64,000 bases of DNA from Bradyrhizobium diazoefficiens (lineage in GTDB: Bacteria > Pseudomonadota > Alphaproteobacteria > Rhizobiales > Xanthobacteraceae), in the NCBI RefSeq assembly GCF_018131185.1, contig NZ_JAFCJE010000001.1:586001-650000 (forward strand), given 5' to 3'. Below are positions 25,831 through 34,029 of the stretch, in pieces (position 1 is the stretch's first letter; every line of letters begins with the position of its first letter). Under the pieces are notes generated by a model. The model was given only the letters and a program-made list of their open reading frames with translations. It searched no databases and was not told where the DNA came from. The position numbers and the translations under genes were made by a program.

Positions 25831-26685
25831 TTAATAGCGCTGCTTGAATGAATCGGACACCACGAAACGATGCACCCATGGCTTGGCGCGAACCCTATTC
25901 ATCACGTCCCAATACATCGCCCGCGCCACGGGCTCGGTGCAATCCTCGGGAAATCGATACGCATAGATCGGAAATAGCTCTGTTGCCCTTTCTCTCAGGT
26001 GCCAAGAGCGAGCGAACTCAGGACTCAGGTACTCAAAAATCGCCCACCTGATATTGTTCAAGAACTCCGCAATCTGGCTGGAATGATAAATGAAGATGTC
26101 GTCGTGAAACCACTCGAAAAAATTGTCGACGGCAAGATAGGCCTGCTGCTCTGTTATCGGGTGACCACTGGCCTCAATAAGTGACCGGATATGCCAGACG
26201 TTGGTCGATAATCGCGCCAGATTATGCTTGGCGATATCTCCGCATATCTTGAGGTACCTGAGGCGGGAAATTCGAAGGTCCGCGACGACGTCAATGTCAC
26301 CGAGATTGACGCCCTGAGCCGTGAATTCTCCTTCCAGCCAAGCGGCGAATGCTTCGACATGCGTACTTAAGACCCGTGCTTCCGGTGCGAAATGCGGCTT
26401 AGCGCACACTTGCCGAAGGTAATAAAGGAAGGTCAGGTCAGAGGGTCTAGCGCCTGAAGGCGCCGCCTTAAGCCCAAGTGGTACGGGTTCGCCCTTGAAG
26501 GCTCGAAGCTGAGAAAGAAAATCACCAAGCAAGATGATGAAAAGGCGGCGGTGTTGGCTCGTCTCGAACATCATGTTCGTGGGCGTCGTGCGGTCGTGCT
26601 TGACGAACATGGCCCAGTTGACCATGCCGTTGATCATCTCCCACGCCGAATTCAGAATGATGCACTCTTGTTCAATTTCGTTCAT
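25831..26685 (-). CDS. unrecognised helical protein, partner of the nuclease-TPR-PIN gene
   Basis: I do not recognise a family for this 284-residue protein. It appears all-helical and soluble, with aromatic-rich segments (LTFLYYLRQVCAKPHF, VDNFFEWFHDDIFIYH, NNIRWAIFEYLSPEF). LKICGDIAKHNLARLSTNVW near residues 145-165 has a conserved-looking Lys-His-Asn, loosely reminiscent of HEPN-type helical ribonucleases or toxin partners, but the canonical Rx4-6H motif is not clear. Its ATG overlaps the end of the large upstream gene by 14 bases, so the two are translationally coupled. Codon use is visibly more AT-tolerant than in the flanking core genes. Confidence 0.75.
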   Translation of the reverse strand: MNEIEQECIILNSAWEMINGMVNWAMFVKHDRTTPTNMMFETSQHRRLFIILLGDFLSQLRAFKGEPVPLGLKAAPSGARPSDLTFLYYLRQVCAKPHFAPEARVLSTHVEAFAAWLEGEFTAQGVNLGDIDVVADLRISRLRYLKICGDIAKHNLARLSTNVWHIRSLIEASGHPITEQQAYLAVDNFFEWFHDDIFIYHSSQIAEFLNNIRWAIFEYLSPEFARSWHLRERATELFPIYAYRFPEDCTEPVARAMYWDVMNRVRAKPWVHRFVVSDSFKQRY

Positions 26686-29600
26686 TTGTCTTACGCTTCC
26701 GTGCTGGCCGCTCTTGCGGAAGCAAAGCAGGCAACAAGAAGTGCCCTCGCAGCCAATCGATCACGTAATTTGAAATCGACGGGTTCGATCCACGCCAAGG
26801 GTCTCCTTGCACGAATGTAGACATAATCGCCGACACGTCGTCAGGCGATCTCTCAGTAATCAGTTGCTCAAGAAGGTACCCCAGAGCAGCTTGTTTCAAT
26901 ACCCAAGGCAATTTTTCAGTGCGCCAGATTTGAATGCTAGCTCCGAGGGCAACTTGGGCGTGCGATGCTAAGTCTGCTTTTTTGCCACCAAGACGCGATG
27001 CCAATTTTTTGAATGCGGTGGGAACGGCGAGATCATTCACGCCGTTCAGGGAAGAAACCAACAAGCCTTGGCTAATCGAAATAAATTCAAGTCCTGAACC
27101 AATAAGTTGGACGATGGTGGCGAGGTATTCGTCTTGGGTAATAATTTTGAGGCTCAAGGCTCGCATCAAGACGGGTTGCAGCCACGTCCCCGGAACTTGA
27201 AAATCGAGTTGTGCGAGCTGGCGCAGTAACTGATCTTCACAGACAAGCAATCTGCCGCTGCCCTGCGCGGCACGGAGATCGTCTAAGAATCCGGCTCCGA
27301 ATTGAGCTATCAGTGGTCCCCAATTTGGGGACAAGTCCGTCTTACCTTCAGCGGGCAGTATGGTGGCGTTTTGCTCAATCCAAGTGCGGTCCGCCTCTGC
27401 GACTTCGAGGGCCTGTGTCTTTTCCTCCGGCGATACTTCGGTTCGGTAGTATTGACCATCGCGGTATGAGATCGACATATCCGCCTCGTCCAGGCGCTCG
27501 CGGAGTTCATGCGTGCGACGCTGATAGTGAAGAGCGGTCCGGGCGACAACGCCGATTGGTCCGCACACTGCGGTAACGATCTTCTCAAGGCCGAGGCGTC
27601 TTATGATGTGGAGGGTCGCTAAATCGACAACGCAACCCCGCGCAGCATTGTTATTGATCGCCGTAAAAGCCGTTGCACGCTCTAGATGGGTGCCGTCGCA
27701 AGAGCGGATACGTATTCCGGAGCCCGCGATGCCAACCAAAGCCTCGATAGGATCGCAGCCAAGCGCCTTTCCGGCGAGAGCAAGCGGGATCGTACCTGCT
27801 TCGTAAAGTTTGTTCACCTCTTCAATGGCATCATGCCGATCGCGCACTTTGGTCAGCATCGGCTCTAGCCCGCCATCCTTCCCAAAATCGACTTTGACCC
27901 GTTGGAGTCCGCGCATTTCGGGGAAGCGGTTACCGAAATTTTCAAGGAGATCGTGTAGCGCATGGAGTTGCTTCGGCTTGATCCACAAAATCTTGCCTTG
28001 CGAAGAGTCAGGCATAATGATTCCGTCATCCTTACTCTTTCCTGCAAGGAGGGCGGCGACCCTATGGTCTGGTGCGATATGTTGGGGAGTCGGTCGAAGC
28101 CTGGAGTCTGGTTCGATAATGAAAACGGGCTTCGTACCGTCATCCAGTTCTATTCCCACCGCCATGTCAGGGCCGACTTTCGCGGGAAGTATTTCCATTC
28201 CTCGTGAGTGACCGGGCCGAAGGAACAGGCCGACATAGCCCATCGCGACCATCTGGCTGTTGGGATTGTCAAGGAGGGTCTTGTAACCGAGCTTATGCGC
28301 CTCGCGCCAATCCGAAAAATCATCCATGAATTGCGCGAGCTTCATAAAGTCCTCTGGTTCTCCTTTGAAGGCTGACCACGGCTTCGCTGTTTCAATCCGA
28401 AGTTCTTTTAGATTGTTCTGCCTGAACAGTGCCGCAAGCAAAAGCAGATGCAATTCAAGATTGGCGGGATCAGAGGCAAGGAACGCGCGGATCAGTTTCT
28501 CCGCAACCGGAATGTTGCCGGACCGGCTTTCCAAGGCGATACGTGATTTCCGGTAGAACGCCTGTTGCTCGACCGCAGAAGGAACTTGGTCAAGAATTTC
28601 ACGCGCCAAGACGCGGCGATCGGAATTGATTGCAGCACCGAGAAGCGCGCGAAGGGCGGGCGAGTCCATCTGCCGTGACGTCGCCGCGTTAAGTAACTCT
28701 GCAACATCGTCGAACCTTTGAGCGGAAGCTAACGCTTCTGCGACGAGGAACCGTGTTGGAAATTCCGTGTTGCTGTCGACGAGCGCCAGGGCCTCATCGA
28801 GAGCCGTTCCCGCATCGGCGTCACCTTGTGCTTGGCGCACTCGGAATAGAGCCAACGGACCTTGCGGATGCGCTGGTAAAGCAGCTTTTAGCCGTAGCGC
28901 TTCGTCTTTGGCCTCCTCATAGCGACCCTGCTTAACGAACGTCTCGATCACGACCAGAGCTGCGGGCACGATGTCGTTGATTCGATCAAATGTCGTCCGA
29001 TCCGAGAGGACCGCCCGGGCAGCGTCCGGGTCCACCTCAGCGTACAGGTCCGCGCGAATGATCTTGCTCATCGGGCTATCGTCGAGCTTTTCGGCAAGCT
29101 CGCGCGCCTTGTCGCGCTGACCGTTCCGCCGATACAGCATGATGCGGTTGTGACGTGTTTCGTTGCCGTCAAGCCCACCTGCTATCGCTGCGTCCAGCAA
29201 CTCTGCTGCGCGTTTGACCTCGCCCAAGAGACTCCACGCTAACGCAGCGTTATGGGCGCAAGCAGCCTTGGCGGGCGTTTCTTTCCCCGTCGAGGTACGG
29301 TAAGCCGCTTCGAGCGTTTCTGCTGCGGCCTTTAGCTCGGCCTGCGATGGCGTAGCGGTGGACCGCACCCCGACGCCACCGGGATCGACGTTCTGAAAAG
29401 ATTGAACGACGGCTTCGGCATGTAGAATCTTGATGCCCTCATCATCTGGGAATGCCTTAAGCGCTTCGGCGACGGCGTTAGTCCAACGGCCATCTTGCGC
29501 TTCTCGTAACAGCGCTACGCGAATGGCATGAGCTTGCGGGCTACTTTTTGCCTTTTCTGGCAGCGTATTCCATACCGTCTCGACGTCTTCATTGTCTGCA

Positions 29601-30610
29601 AGAGCCTGTAACCGCTGCTGCCCGATTTCTGGATGATCCGGGTGGGCGGCAATTGCGGCATCTGCCGCCGCGTGTGCTTCGGCCTTGCGTCTTTTTATGA
29701 GCAGAGCAGCAATTTTGTTCGATATGCCTCCCGGATCGGACGGGTCAATTTCTGCCGCTTGAAGAAGCCAGTCCGCCGCCTCCTCGTATTCGCCTAAGTT
29801 GAAGTGCGCAGCGCCGATGTTAGCGACTATGCGATAGCGAATGCGCGTTGATGCAGTCGCCCAAACTCTCTCCTTCATCTTCATCAACAAGCCGAGCGCT
29901 GTCCGTGGTTTGTCGGTACGGATCAGGTCGTCGCGATATCCGTCAATTTGACTGTTGAATTCTGCATCGAGCGCGTCGTTGCTGCTCGATTTGTCGCTGG
30001 CGATTGATGGAAGCAGAGCCGTGATGCTGGCAAGCTGCGCTTCAAGCCCGGCGAGCTTCCCATGTGTCGTGTCACTCGCTTGTTGGACGAGGCGCTGCGT
30101 TTCACGGTTAGCGTCGAGTATCTTTCCGGTGAATGGTGTTGCGTCGGGATGGAATAGCTCGATTGCTTGCGGGAAGAGGTTGATCTCCTGTTGGACGCGG
30201 TCCCAACCCCAGACCTGAATGGAGAGCGCCCGCCCTTTGGCTCGAAGCCCCACCTCTAAAAGTCGCGCGGCCTTTTGGATGGCCGCATCGGTTTGAACCG
30301 TCGTTATGAGAATGAATTCATCAAGTGCAGGAACAAATTTGCTGGTCTTCTCGACCTCATCGCGCAGTTCTTTTTCGGTGACCTTTTTGCCGTAGTCACC
30401 ATTCTTGCCTTTGCATTGCACGCCGATGAGGGGACCAGCCCCGCCGCCTCGTCTTCCGAAGATGTCGACGCCGTGCTGGCGCTGACCTGATGTTCCGTTG
30501 TTCTGCACCGCAGGATCATCTAGCGACAGCTGAAAGAGCAACCGCGCGTTGCGCTCAAAGGCCTGCCAGTCAGCGGGTGGCGATATGGATACGGAAGTAT
30601 GATCAGTCAT
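26672..30610 (-). CDS. predicted conflict-system protein: Mrr-like nuclease, TPRs, GreAB-C-like domain, PIN nuclease
   Basis: The 1312-residue protein is mosaic. Residues 15-155 look like a restriction-endonuclease (Mrr-type PD-(D/E)xK) domain: QHGVDIFG with Asp49, then IGVQCKGK with the QxK variant at 65-67. Residues about 225-790 are TPR-like helical repeats (GAAHFNLGEYEEAADWLLQAAEIDP). Residues about 810-880 resemble the GreA/GreB C-terminal domain (VGIELDDGTKPVFIIEPDS, VAALLAGKSKDDGIIMP). Residues about 985-1150 form a PIN domain (GCVVDLATLHIIRRLG with Asp996, LLVCEDQLLRQLA with Glu1125/Asp1126), followed by a helical tail. This matches the computationally described TPR-GreAB-C-PIN class. 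I chose ATG 30610 over a TTG at 30631. DNA and RNA nuclease activities are inferred, not shown. Confidence 0.85.
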   Translation of the reverse strand: MTDHTSVSISPPADWQAFERNARLLFQLSLDDPAVQNNGTSGQRQHGVDIFGRRGGGAGPLIGVQCKGKNGDYGKKVTEKELRDEVEKTSKFVPALDEFILITTVQTDAAIQKAARLLEVGLRAKGRALSIQVWGWDRVQQEINLFPQAIELFHPDATPFTGKILDANRETQRLVQQASDTTHGKLAGLEAQLASITALLPSIASDKSSSNDALDAEFNSQIDGYRDDLIRTDKPRTALGLLMKMKERVWATASTRIRYRIVANIGAAHFNLGEYEEAADWLLQAAEIDPSDPGGISNKIAALLIKRRKAEAHAAADAAIAAHPDHPEIGQQRLQALADNEDVETVWNTLPEKAKSSPQAHAIRVALLREAQDGRWTNAVAEALKAFPDDEGIKILHAEAVVQSFQNVDPGGVGVRSTATPSQAELKAAAETLEAAYRTSTGKETPAKAACAHNAALAWSLLGEVKRAAELLDAAIAGGLDGNETRHNRIMLYRRNGQRDKARELAEKLDDSPMSKIIRADLYAEVDPDAARAVLSDRTTFDRINDIVPAALVVIETFVKQGRYEEAKDEALRLKAALPAHPQGPLALFRVRQAQGDADAGTALDEALALVDSNTEFPTRFLVAEALASAQRFDDVAELLNAATSRQMDSPALRALLGAAINSDRRVLAREILDQVPSAVEQQAFYRKSRIALESRSGNIPVAEKLIRAFLASDPANLELHLLLLAALFRQNNLKELRIETAKPWSAFKGEPEDFMKLAQFMDDFSDWREAHKLGYKTLLDNPNSQMVAMGYVGLFLRPGHSRGMEILPAKVGPDMAVGIELDDGTKPVFIIEPDSRLRPTPQHIAPDHRVAALLAGKSKDDGIIMPDSSQGKILWIKPKQLHALHDLLENFGNRFPEMRGLQRVKVDFGKDGGLEPMLTKVRDRHDAIEEVNKLYEAGTIPLALAGKALGCDPIEALVGIAGSGIRIRSCDGTHLERATAFTAINNNAARGCVVDLATLHIIRRLGLEKIVTAVCGPIGVVARTALHYQRRTHELRERLDEADMSISYRDGQYYRTEVSPEEKTQALEVAEADRTWIEQNATILPAEGKTDLSPNWGPLIAQFGAGFLDDLRAAQGSGRLLVCEDQLLRQLAQLDFQVPGTWLQPVLMRALSLKIITQDEYLATIVQLIGSGLEFISISQGLLVSSLNGVNDLAVPTAFKKLASRLGGKKADLASHAQVALGASIQIWRTEKLPWVLKQAALGYLLEQLITERSPDDVSAIMSTFVQGDPWRGSNPSISNYVIDWLRGHFLLPALLPQERPARKRKTNERN

Positions 30611-30673
30611 GAATAAGACCGTGATGGGCAAATCGCCGCGTCTCCCACGGAGGGGTAAAAAGGAGAGACCGGC

Positions 30674-30690
30674 GCACTAGTATATAGTGC
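30674..30690. promoter_or_regulatory. palindrome over a TATACT box upstream of the conflict operon
   Basis: GCACTA and TAGTGC (17 bases in all) flank a five-base centre. On the minus strand this reads GCACTATATACTAGTGC, containing TATACT, a good -10 match, about 65 bases before the start codon. No convincing -35 sits 17 bases upstream. It may be an operator over the promoter, in the gap shared divergently with purD. Confidence 0.45.
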
Positions 30691-30921
30691 CCGGATCAAC
30701 TCGTTTAGCGGGAAGAAATTACTCAACTTTTTTGCGGCTTTAAGCAGGGGAAACCGGATTGCAAGGATTCCCTTTGGGCGTTGAGGCAATCAAGATGGGC
30801 GATTGGGCCGTTTGCGCGCTCCGAAACATCGCGTCGGGCATCGCGTGCTTGAGGACCCCCTTGAGCCTCCCCCCGATTCGTGCGACCTCCGCCGCAGCAA
30901 ACCCCTCATCCCGAGCCCCTG

Positions 30922-32205
30922 ATGCACATTCTACTCCTCGGTTCCGGCGGCCGCGAACATGCCCTGGCGTGGAAGATCGCGGCTTCCCCCCTGGTGACCA
31001 AATTCTGGTGCGCGCCCGGCAATGCCGGCATCGCGAAGGAGGCCGAGTGCGTGGCGCTCGATGTCGCCGACCATGCGGCGGTGATCGACTTCTGCAAGGC
31101 GAACAAGGTCGAGCTGGTGGTGGTCGGGCCGGAGACGCCGCTGGCGGCCGGCATCGTCGATGATCTCACCGCCGCCGGCATCAAGGCGTTCGGGCCGAAC
31201 AAGATCCCCGCCCAGCTCGAAAGCTCCAAGGGGTTTACGAAGGCGCTGTGCACCGAGTTCGGCATTCCCACCGGCGCCTACCAGCGCTTCACCAATCCCG
31301 CTGACGCCCGCGCCTATGTGCAGAGCCAGGGCGCGCCGATCGTCGTGAAGGCCGACGGGCTCGCCGCCGGCAAGGGCGTCGTCGTCGCCAAGACCGTGCG
31401 CGAGGCGGAGGACGCCATCGCCATGATGTTCGAGGGCGCCTTCGGCGAGGCCGGCGCGGAGGTCGTGATCGAGGAGTTTCTGCCCGGCCGCGAGATCAGC
31501 TTCTTCGCGCTGTGCGACGGCGAGACCGCGATTCCGCTGGCCTCGGCGCAGGACCACAAGCGCGTGTTCGACCACGACGTCGGCCCGAACACCGGCGGCA
31601 TGGGCGCCTATTCGCCGACGCCGCTGGTGACGCCCGCTATCCACGACGCGATCATGGCGAAGATCATCCTGCCGACGGTCGCGGGTATGAAGCAGCGCGG
31701 CACGCCGTTCCGCGGCATCCTCTACGCCGGGATCATGCTGACGACGCAGGGGCCAAAGCTGTTCGAGTTCAACGTCCGCTTCGGCGATCCCGAGTGCCAG
31801 GTGCTGATGCTGCGCATGATGAGCGACATCGTGCCGGCGTTCCTGGCGTCCTGCGACGGCCAGCTGAAGAATTTCGATCTGCGCTGGCATCCGGAATCCG
31901 CGCTCACCGTGGTGATGGCCGCACAGGGCTATCCCGGCGACTACCAGAAGGGCACGCGCATCGGCGGGCTGGAGGAGGCCGCGAAGGTGGACATGGTCGA
32001 GATCTTCCACGCCGGCACGGTCGAGAAGGATGGCGCGATCCTCGCCAATGGCGGCCGCGTGCTCAATGTCTGCGCGCTGGGCAAGTCCGTGACGGAAGCG
32101 CAGGCGCGCGCCTACCAGGCCGTCGACCGCATCAGCTGGCCCGAGGGCTTCTGCCGCCGCGACATCGGCTGGCAGGCGGTGGAGGCGGAGAAGGCCAGGG
32201 GCTGA
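30922..32205 (+). CDS. purD: phosphoribosylamine-glycine ligase
   Basis: PurD (GARS) joins glycine to phosphoribosylamine in purine synthesis using ATP. The 427-residue protein has [18 protein letters not shown], then [17 protein letters not shown]-grasp motifs [14 protein letters not shown] and [14 protein letters not shown], and [14 protein letters not shown]. Length is normal. I chose ATG 30922 since [14 protein letters not shown] is the conserved start; an upstream start at 30880 would add 14 residues. The gene is divergent from the conflict operon and marks a return to core genome. Confidence 0.97.
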   Translation: MHILLLGSGGREHALAWKIAASPLVTKFWCAPGNAGIAKEAECVALDVADHAAVIDFCKANKVELVVVGPETPLAAGIVDDLTAAGIKAFGPNKIPAQLESSKGFTKALCTEFGIPTGAYQRFTNPADARAYVQSQGAPIVVKADGLAAGKGVVVAKTVREAEDAIAMMFEGAFGEAGAEVVIEEFLPGREISFFALCDGETAIPLASAQDHKRVFDHDVGPNTGGMGAYSPTPLVTPAIHDAIMAKIILPTVAGMKQRGTPFRGILYAGIMLTTQGPKLFEFNVRFGDPECQVLMLRMMSDIVPAFLASCDGQLKNFDLRWHPESALTVVMAAQGYPGDYQKGTRIGGLEEAAKVDMVEIFHAGTVEKDGAILANGGRVLNVCALGKSVTEAQARAYQAVDRISWPEGFCRRDIGWQAVEAEKARG

Positions 32206-32436
32206 CAAGCCGCTGACGAGCCGGCCTCGCGCGGCCCCGGACGGCGTGCAAGGCGCCCCAAAGCCGAAATCGCGTGCTCGATGTCACCGCGCCGCCACAT
32301 CGACGTTCCAGAATATGCAATTGGTTGTTGGGGTTAGTCGCCCCGTCGATAATACCGCTACTGTGCATGGGGTTGTTTTCGACATTTTTGCTTTGTCGGG
32401 GCGGCCTTTGGACCGACCACATAAGGATACAAGAAG

Positions 32437-33339
32437 ATGTCCGATCTCGCCGACCTCTATCCGGGCTTTGCCGCCGAATGGATCGACACCTCGTTCGGCC
32501 GGATCTTCGCCCGCGTCGGCGGCAGCGGGCCGCCGCTGCTGCTCCTGCACGGCTTCTCCGAGACCAACGTGATGTGGCACCAGGTCGCGCCGCAGCTCGC
32601 CGACAAGTTCACGCTGATCATCGCCGACCTGCCGGGCTACGGCTGGTCCGACATGCCCGAGAGCGATGCGCTGCACATCCCCTACAGCAAGCGCGCGATG
32701 GCGAAAGCCATGGTCGAGCTGATGGAACGCCTCGGCCACGTCCACTTCGCGCTGGCCGGCCACGACCGCGGCGGCCGCGTCTCCTACCGCCTCGCGCTCG
32801 ACCATCCGGGCCGGCTGTCGAAGCTTGCCGTGCTCGATATCCTGCCGACCTATAATTACTGGGAGCGGATGAACCGCGCCTACGCGCTGAAGATCTATCA
32901 CTGGACCTTCCTGGCGCAGCCCTATCCGCTGCCGGAGACGCTGATCTCAGGGCAGGGCGAGTTCTTCCTGCGCTTCAAGATGGCGAGCCAGACCAAGTCG
33001 AGGACACTGGATGCCATCGACGCGCGCGCGCTCGAGCATTACATGGCCCCGTTCCGCGATCCCGCCCGGATCCATGCGATGTGCGAGGATTATCGCGCCG
33101 GCGCCTATTTCGACTACGACCTCGACAAGGCCGATTTCGAAGCCGGCAAGAAGATCACCATTCCCATGCTGGCGCTGTGGGGCAATGCCGGCATCGCGCA
33201 AGCCGCGGCGACGCCGCTCGACACGTGGCGGCAATGGGCAACGAACGTGGTCGGCATGCCCGTTGATTCCGGCCACTTCCTCACCGAGGAGAATCCGGAC
33301 GACACCGCGAGCGCGCTGCTGGAGTTTTTTACGGGTTGA
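32437..33339 (+). CDS. fluoroacetate (haloacetate) dehalogenase
   Basis: The 300-residue alpha/beta hydrolase aligns without gaps, in its active-site numbering, with the Rhodopseudomonas palustris fluoroacetate dehalogenase RPA1163 as I recall it. The nucleophile Asp110 and Arg111/Arg114 lie in [10 protein letters not shown], Asp134 in LDILPTY, His155-Trp156 in YHW, Tyr219 in EDYRAGAY and His280 in DSGHF. These are the catalytic triad, the carboxylate-binding arginines and the fluoride-stabilising His/Trp/Tyr of that enzyme. It would hydrolyse fluoroacetate to glycolate in the cytoplasm. Residue 185, Trp in RPA1163 by my memory, is Gln here. The gene is monocistronic with AAGGAT before its ATG. 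Confidence 0.9.
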   Translation: MSDLADLYPGFAAEWIDTSFGRIFARVGGSGPPLLLLHGFSETNVMWHQVAPQLADKFTLIIADLPGYGWSDMPESDALHIPYSKRAMAKAMVELMERLGHVHFALAGHDRGGRVSYRLALDHPGRLSKLAVLDILPTYNYWERMNRAYALKIYHWTFLAQPYPLPETLISGQGEFFLRFKMASQTKSRTLDAIDARALEHYMAPFRDPARIHAMCEDYRAGAYFDYDLDKADFEAGKKITIPMLALWGNAGIAQAAATPLDTWRQWATNVVGMPVDSGHFLTEENPDDTASALLEFFTG

Positions 33340-33348
33340 GCCACGCAC

Positions 33349-33434
33349 CGTCATTGCGAGGAGCCCTTGCGACGAAGCAATCCAGACTGTCACCCTGGAA
33401 AGACTCTGGATTGCTTCGCTACGCTCGCAATGAC
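33349..33434. repeat. dispersed inverted repeat (CGTCATTGCGAG type), copy 2
   Basis: Same family as 17514-17601: CGTCATTGCGAGGAGC, then GCGACGAAGCAATCCAGA, and the mirrored TCTGGATTGCTTCGCT plus CTCGCAATGAC. The central 20 bases differ between the copies. It lies between the convergent dehalogenase and tadA genes, where it could terminate both. Confidence 0.9.
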
Positions 33435-33451
33435 TGGGAGGGTGCGGGGGC

Positions 33452-33898
33452 TTACCGCCGCTCCCGAAAGAACTCCCGCAGCAGCCGCGCCGCCTCGCTC
33501 TCGCCGACGCCGGAATAGACATCCGGCGCGTGATGGCAGGTCGGCGAGGCGAAGAACCGCACGCCGGACTCGACCGCGCCGCCCTTGGGATCGGCCGCGC
33601 CGTAATACAGGCGCCTGACCCTTGCAAAGGAGATGGCGCCCGCACACATGGTGCAGGGCTCCAGCGTCACGTAGAGGTCGCAGTCCACGAGGCGCTCGCT
33701 GCCGATCTTTTTCGCGGCCTCGCGCAGGGCGACGATCTCGGCATGGGCGGTCGGGTCATGGTCGGTCAGCGTCCGGTTGGCGGCGGTGGCGATGACCTCG
33801 TGATCGCGGACCACCACGCATCCGATCGGAACTTCGCCCGATTTTCCGGCATTTTCGGCCGCCCGAAGCGCCAAATCCATGAAAGAAGGGGCTTTCAT
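33452..33898 (-). CDS. tadA: tRNA-specific adenosine(34) deaminase TadA
   Basis: TadA converts A34 to inosine in tRNA-Arg. The 148-residue zinc deaminase has the catalytic HAEIVAL (His and Glu) and the second zinc motif EPCTMCAGAI, plus GEVPIGCVVV at the N-terminus. Family length is about 150, so I chose the ATG at 33898 (MKAPSFMDLALRAAENAG), not the longer frame to 33994; an ATG at 33910 is also possible. It is divergent from the pseudouridine synthase gene. Confidence 0.95.
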   Translation of the reverse strand: MKAPSFMDLALRAAENAGKSGEVPIGCVVVRDHEVIATAANRTLTDHDPTAHAEIVALREAAKKIGSERLVDCDLYVTLEPCTMCAGAISFARVRRLYYGAADPKGGAVESGVRFFASPTCHHAPDVYSGVGESEAARLLREFFRERR

Positions 33899-34029
33899 GC
33901 CTCGTATCATCGCCAGAAACCTGCTAGTAGCTGCGCCTTCAGCAGAAGTGCTTACCGAATTTGCCTGAGCGTGCGGCTCTGAATGAGCGCGCACAATGCT
34001 TTCCGGCTATCCCCTGAGTGAGATTATTC

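Noticed and set aside
25760..30921. Integrated island with attachment-site direct repeats or a tRNA target
   Set aside because: I searched both flanks of the conflict operon by eye and found no direct repeat, integrase or tRNA.
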